Part shown: piece by piece, positions 29,249 through 29,268 of the stretch | Layout of the letters: every line of letters starts with the position of its first letter | Position numbering within the stretch: position 1 is the first letter of the stretch | Virus record (IMG/VR): IMGVR_UViG_3300017706_000375 | Span: 1 to 29,268 of that record | Direction: 5' to 3' (one strand) | From: a virus | DNA length: 29,268 nt | The notes under the pieces: model-generated | What the model was told of the DNA's origin: nothing | The model's database searches: none | Seen by the model: only the letters and a program-made list of their open reading frames with translations | Translations under genes and position numbers: made by a program

Positions 29249-29268
29249 GGATCTTAATTTATTTTAAA

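Noticed and set aside
1-29268. Direct terminal repeat proving circularity
   Set aside because: The first and last bases show no shared sequence, so circularity is only inferred from gene order.
1-29268. tRNA genes, CRISPR arrays, integrase, transposase or restriction-modification system
   Set aside because: None recognised: no cloverleaf, no regularly spaced repeats, no integrase or transposase motifs, no methyltransferase motif in any translated frame I accept.

Overview
The window looks like almost all of a small (about 30 kb) tailed-phage genome, most likely a siphovirus of a marine Bacteroidetes (Flavobacteriia-type) host. The host call rests on three things. Two promoter candidates fit the Bacteroidetes pattern (TTG/TTTG, 19-21 nt, TAnnTTTG). 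The capsid, tail and small hypothetical proteins resemble families I know from flavobacterial phages. Base composition is AT-rich. No host genes, tRNAs, integrase, CRISPR array or insertion sequence were seen, and I recognised no DNA polymerase. Every gene I accept is on the minus strand, so the window reads functionally from 29268 down to 1.

Layout in transcription order. (1) 29248-20044, virion genes: a tandem pair of about 150-aa paralogs, major capsid protein, tail-tube protein, a 121-aa protein, portal with a long C-terminal extension, head-tail connector, then fibre or appendage proteins including a LamG-like lectin. Strong terminators follow the capsid and tail-tube genes. (2) 20044-17887, small genes and lysis: an M15 peptidase endolysin, membrane proteins and a GTA-type holin. 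(3) 17886-17655, an AT-rich intergenic region with a terminator, a long near-perfect hairpin, repeated GTTAATAA, DnaA-box-like sites and a promoter candidate; it may be an origin and early control region. (4) 17654-10641, early genes: many short genes, a DUF3310-like protein, a RusA-like resolvase, an SSB-like protein, a RecA-fold/DnaB-like ATPase, a stand-alone DnaA domain-IV protein, a sigma-70-like factor, a PD-(D/E)XK nuclease and a RecE-like nuclease. A terminator closes the block. (5) 10521-1, packaging, tail and head maturation: small and large terminase, a tail-assembly chaperone with a -1 frameshift site, an apparently self-contained promoter-gene-terminator cassette, tail completion proteins, tail hub-like protein, tape measure, an XkdF-type protease, and the start of a probable scaffold gene cut by the window edge.

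The protease and scaffold start at the left edge while the capsid genes begin at the right edge. The two ends were therefore probably adjacent in the phage, as expected for a circularly permuted genome or circular assembly opened inside a head gene.

Seven intact genes shorter than 60 codons (28 to 53 aa) fit into the gaps, nearly all overlapping or abutting their neighbours' start and stop codons. The strongest unusual signals are the T9 slippery site in the chaperone gene, the moron-like cassette at 7940-8260, the putative origin with a phage DnaA-C protein, and a 17-bp leader sequence shared by two distant genes.
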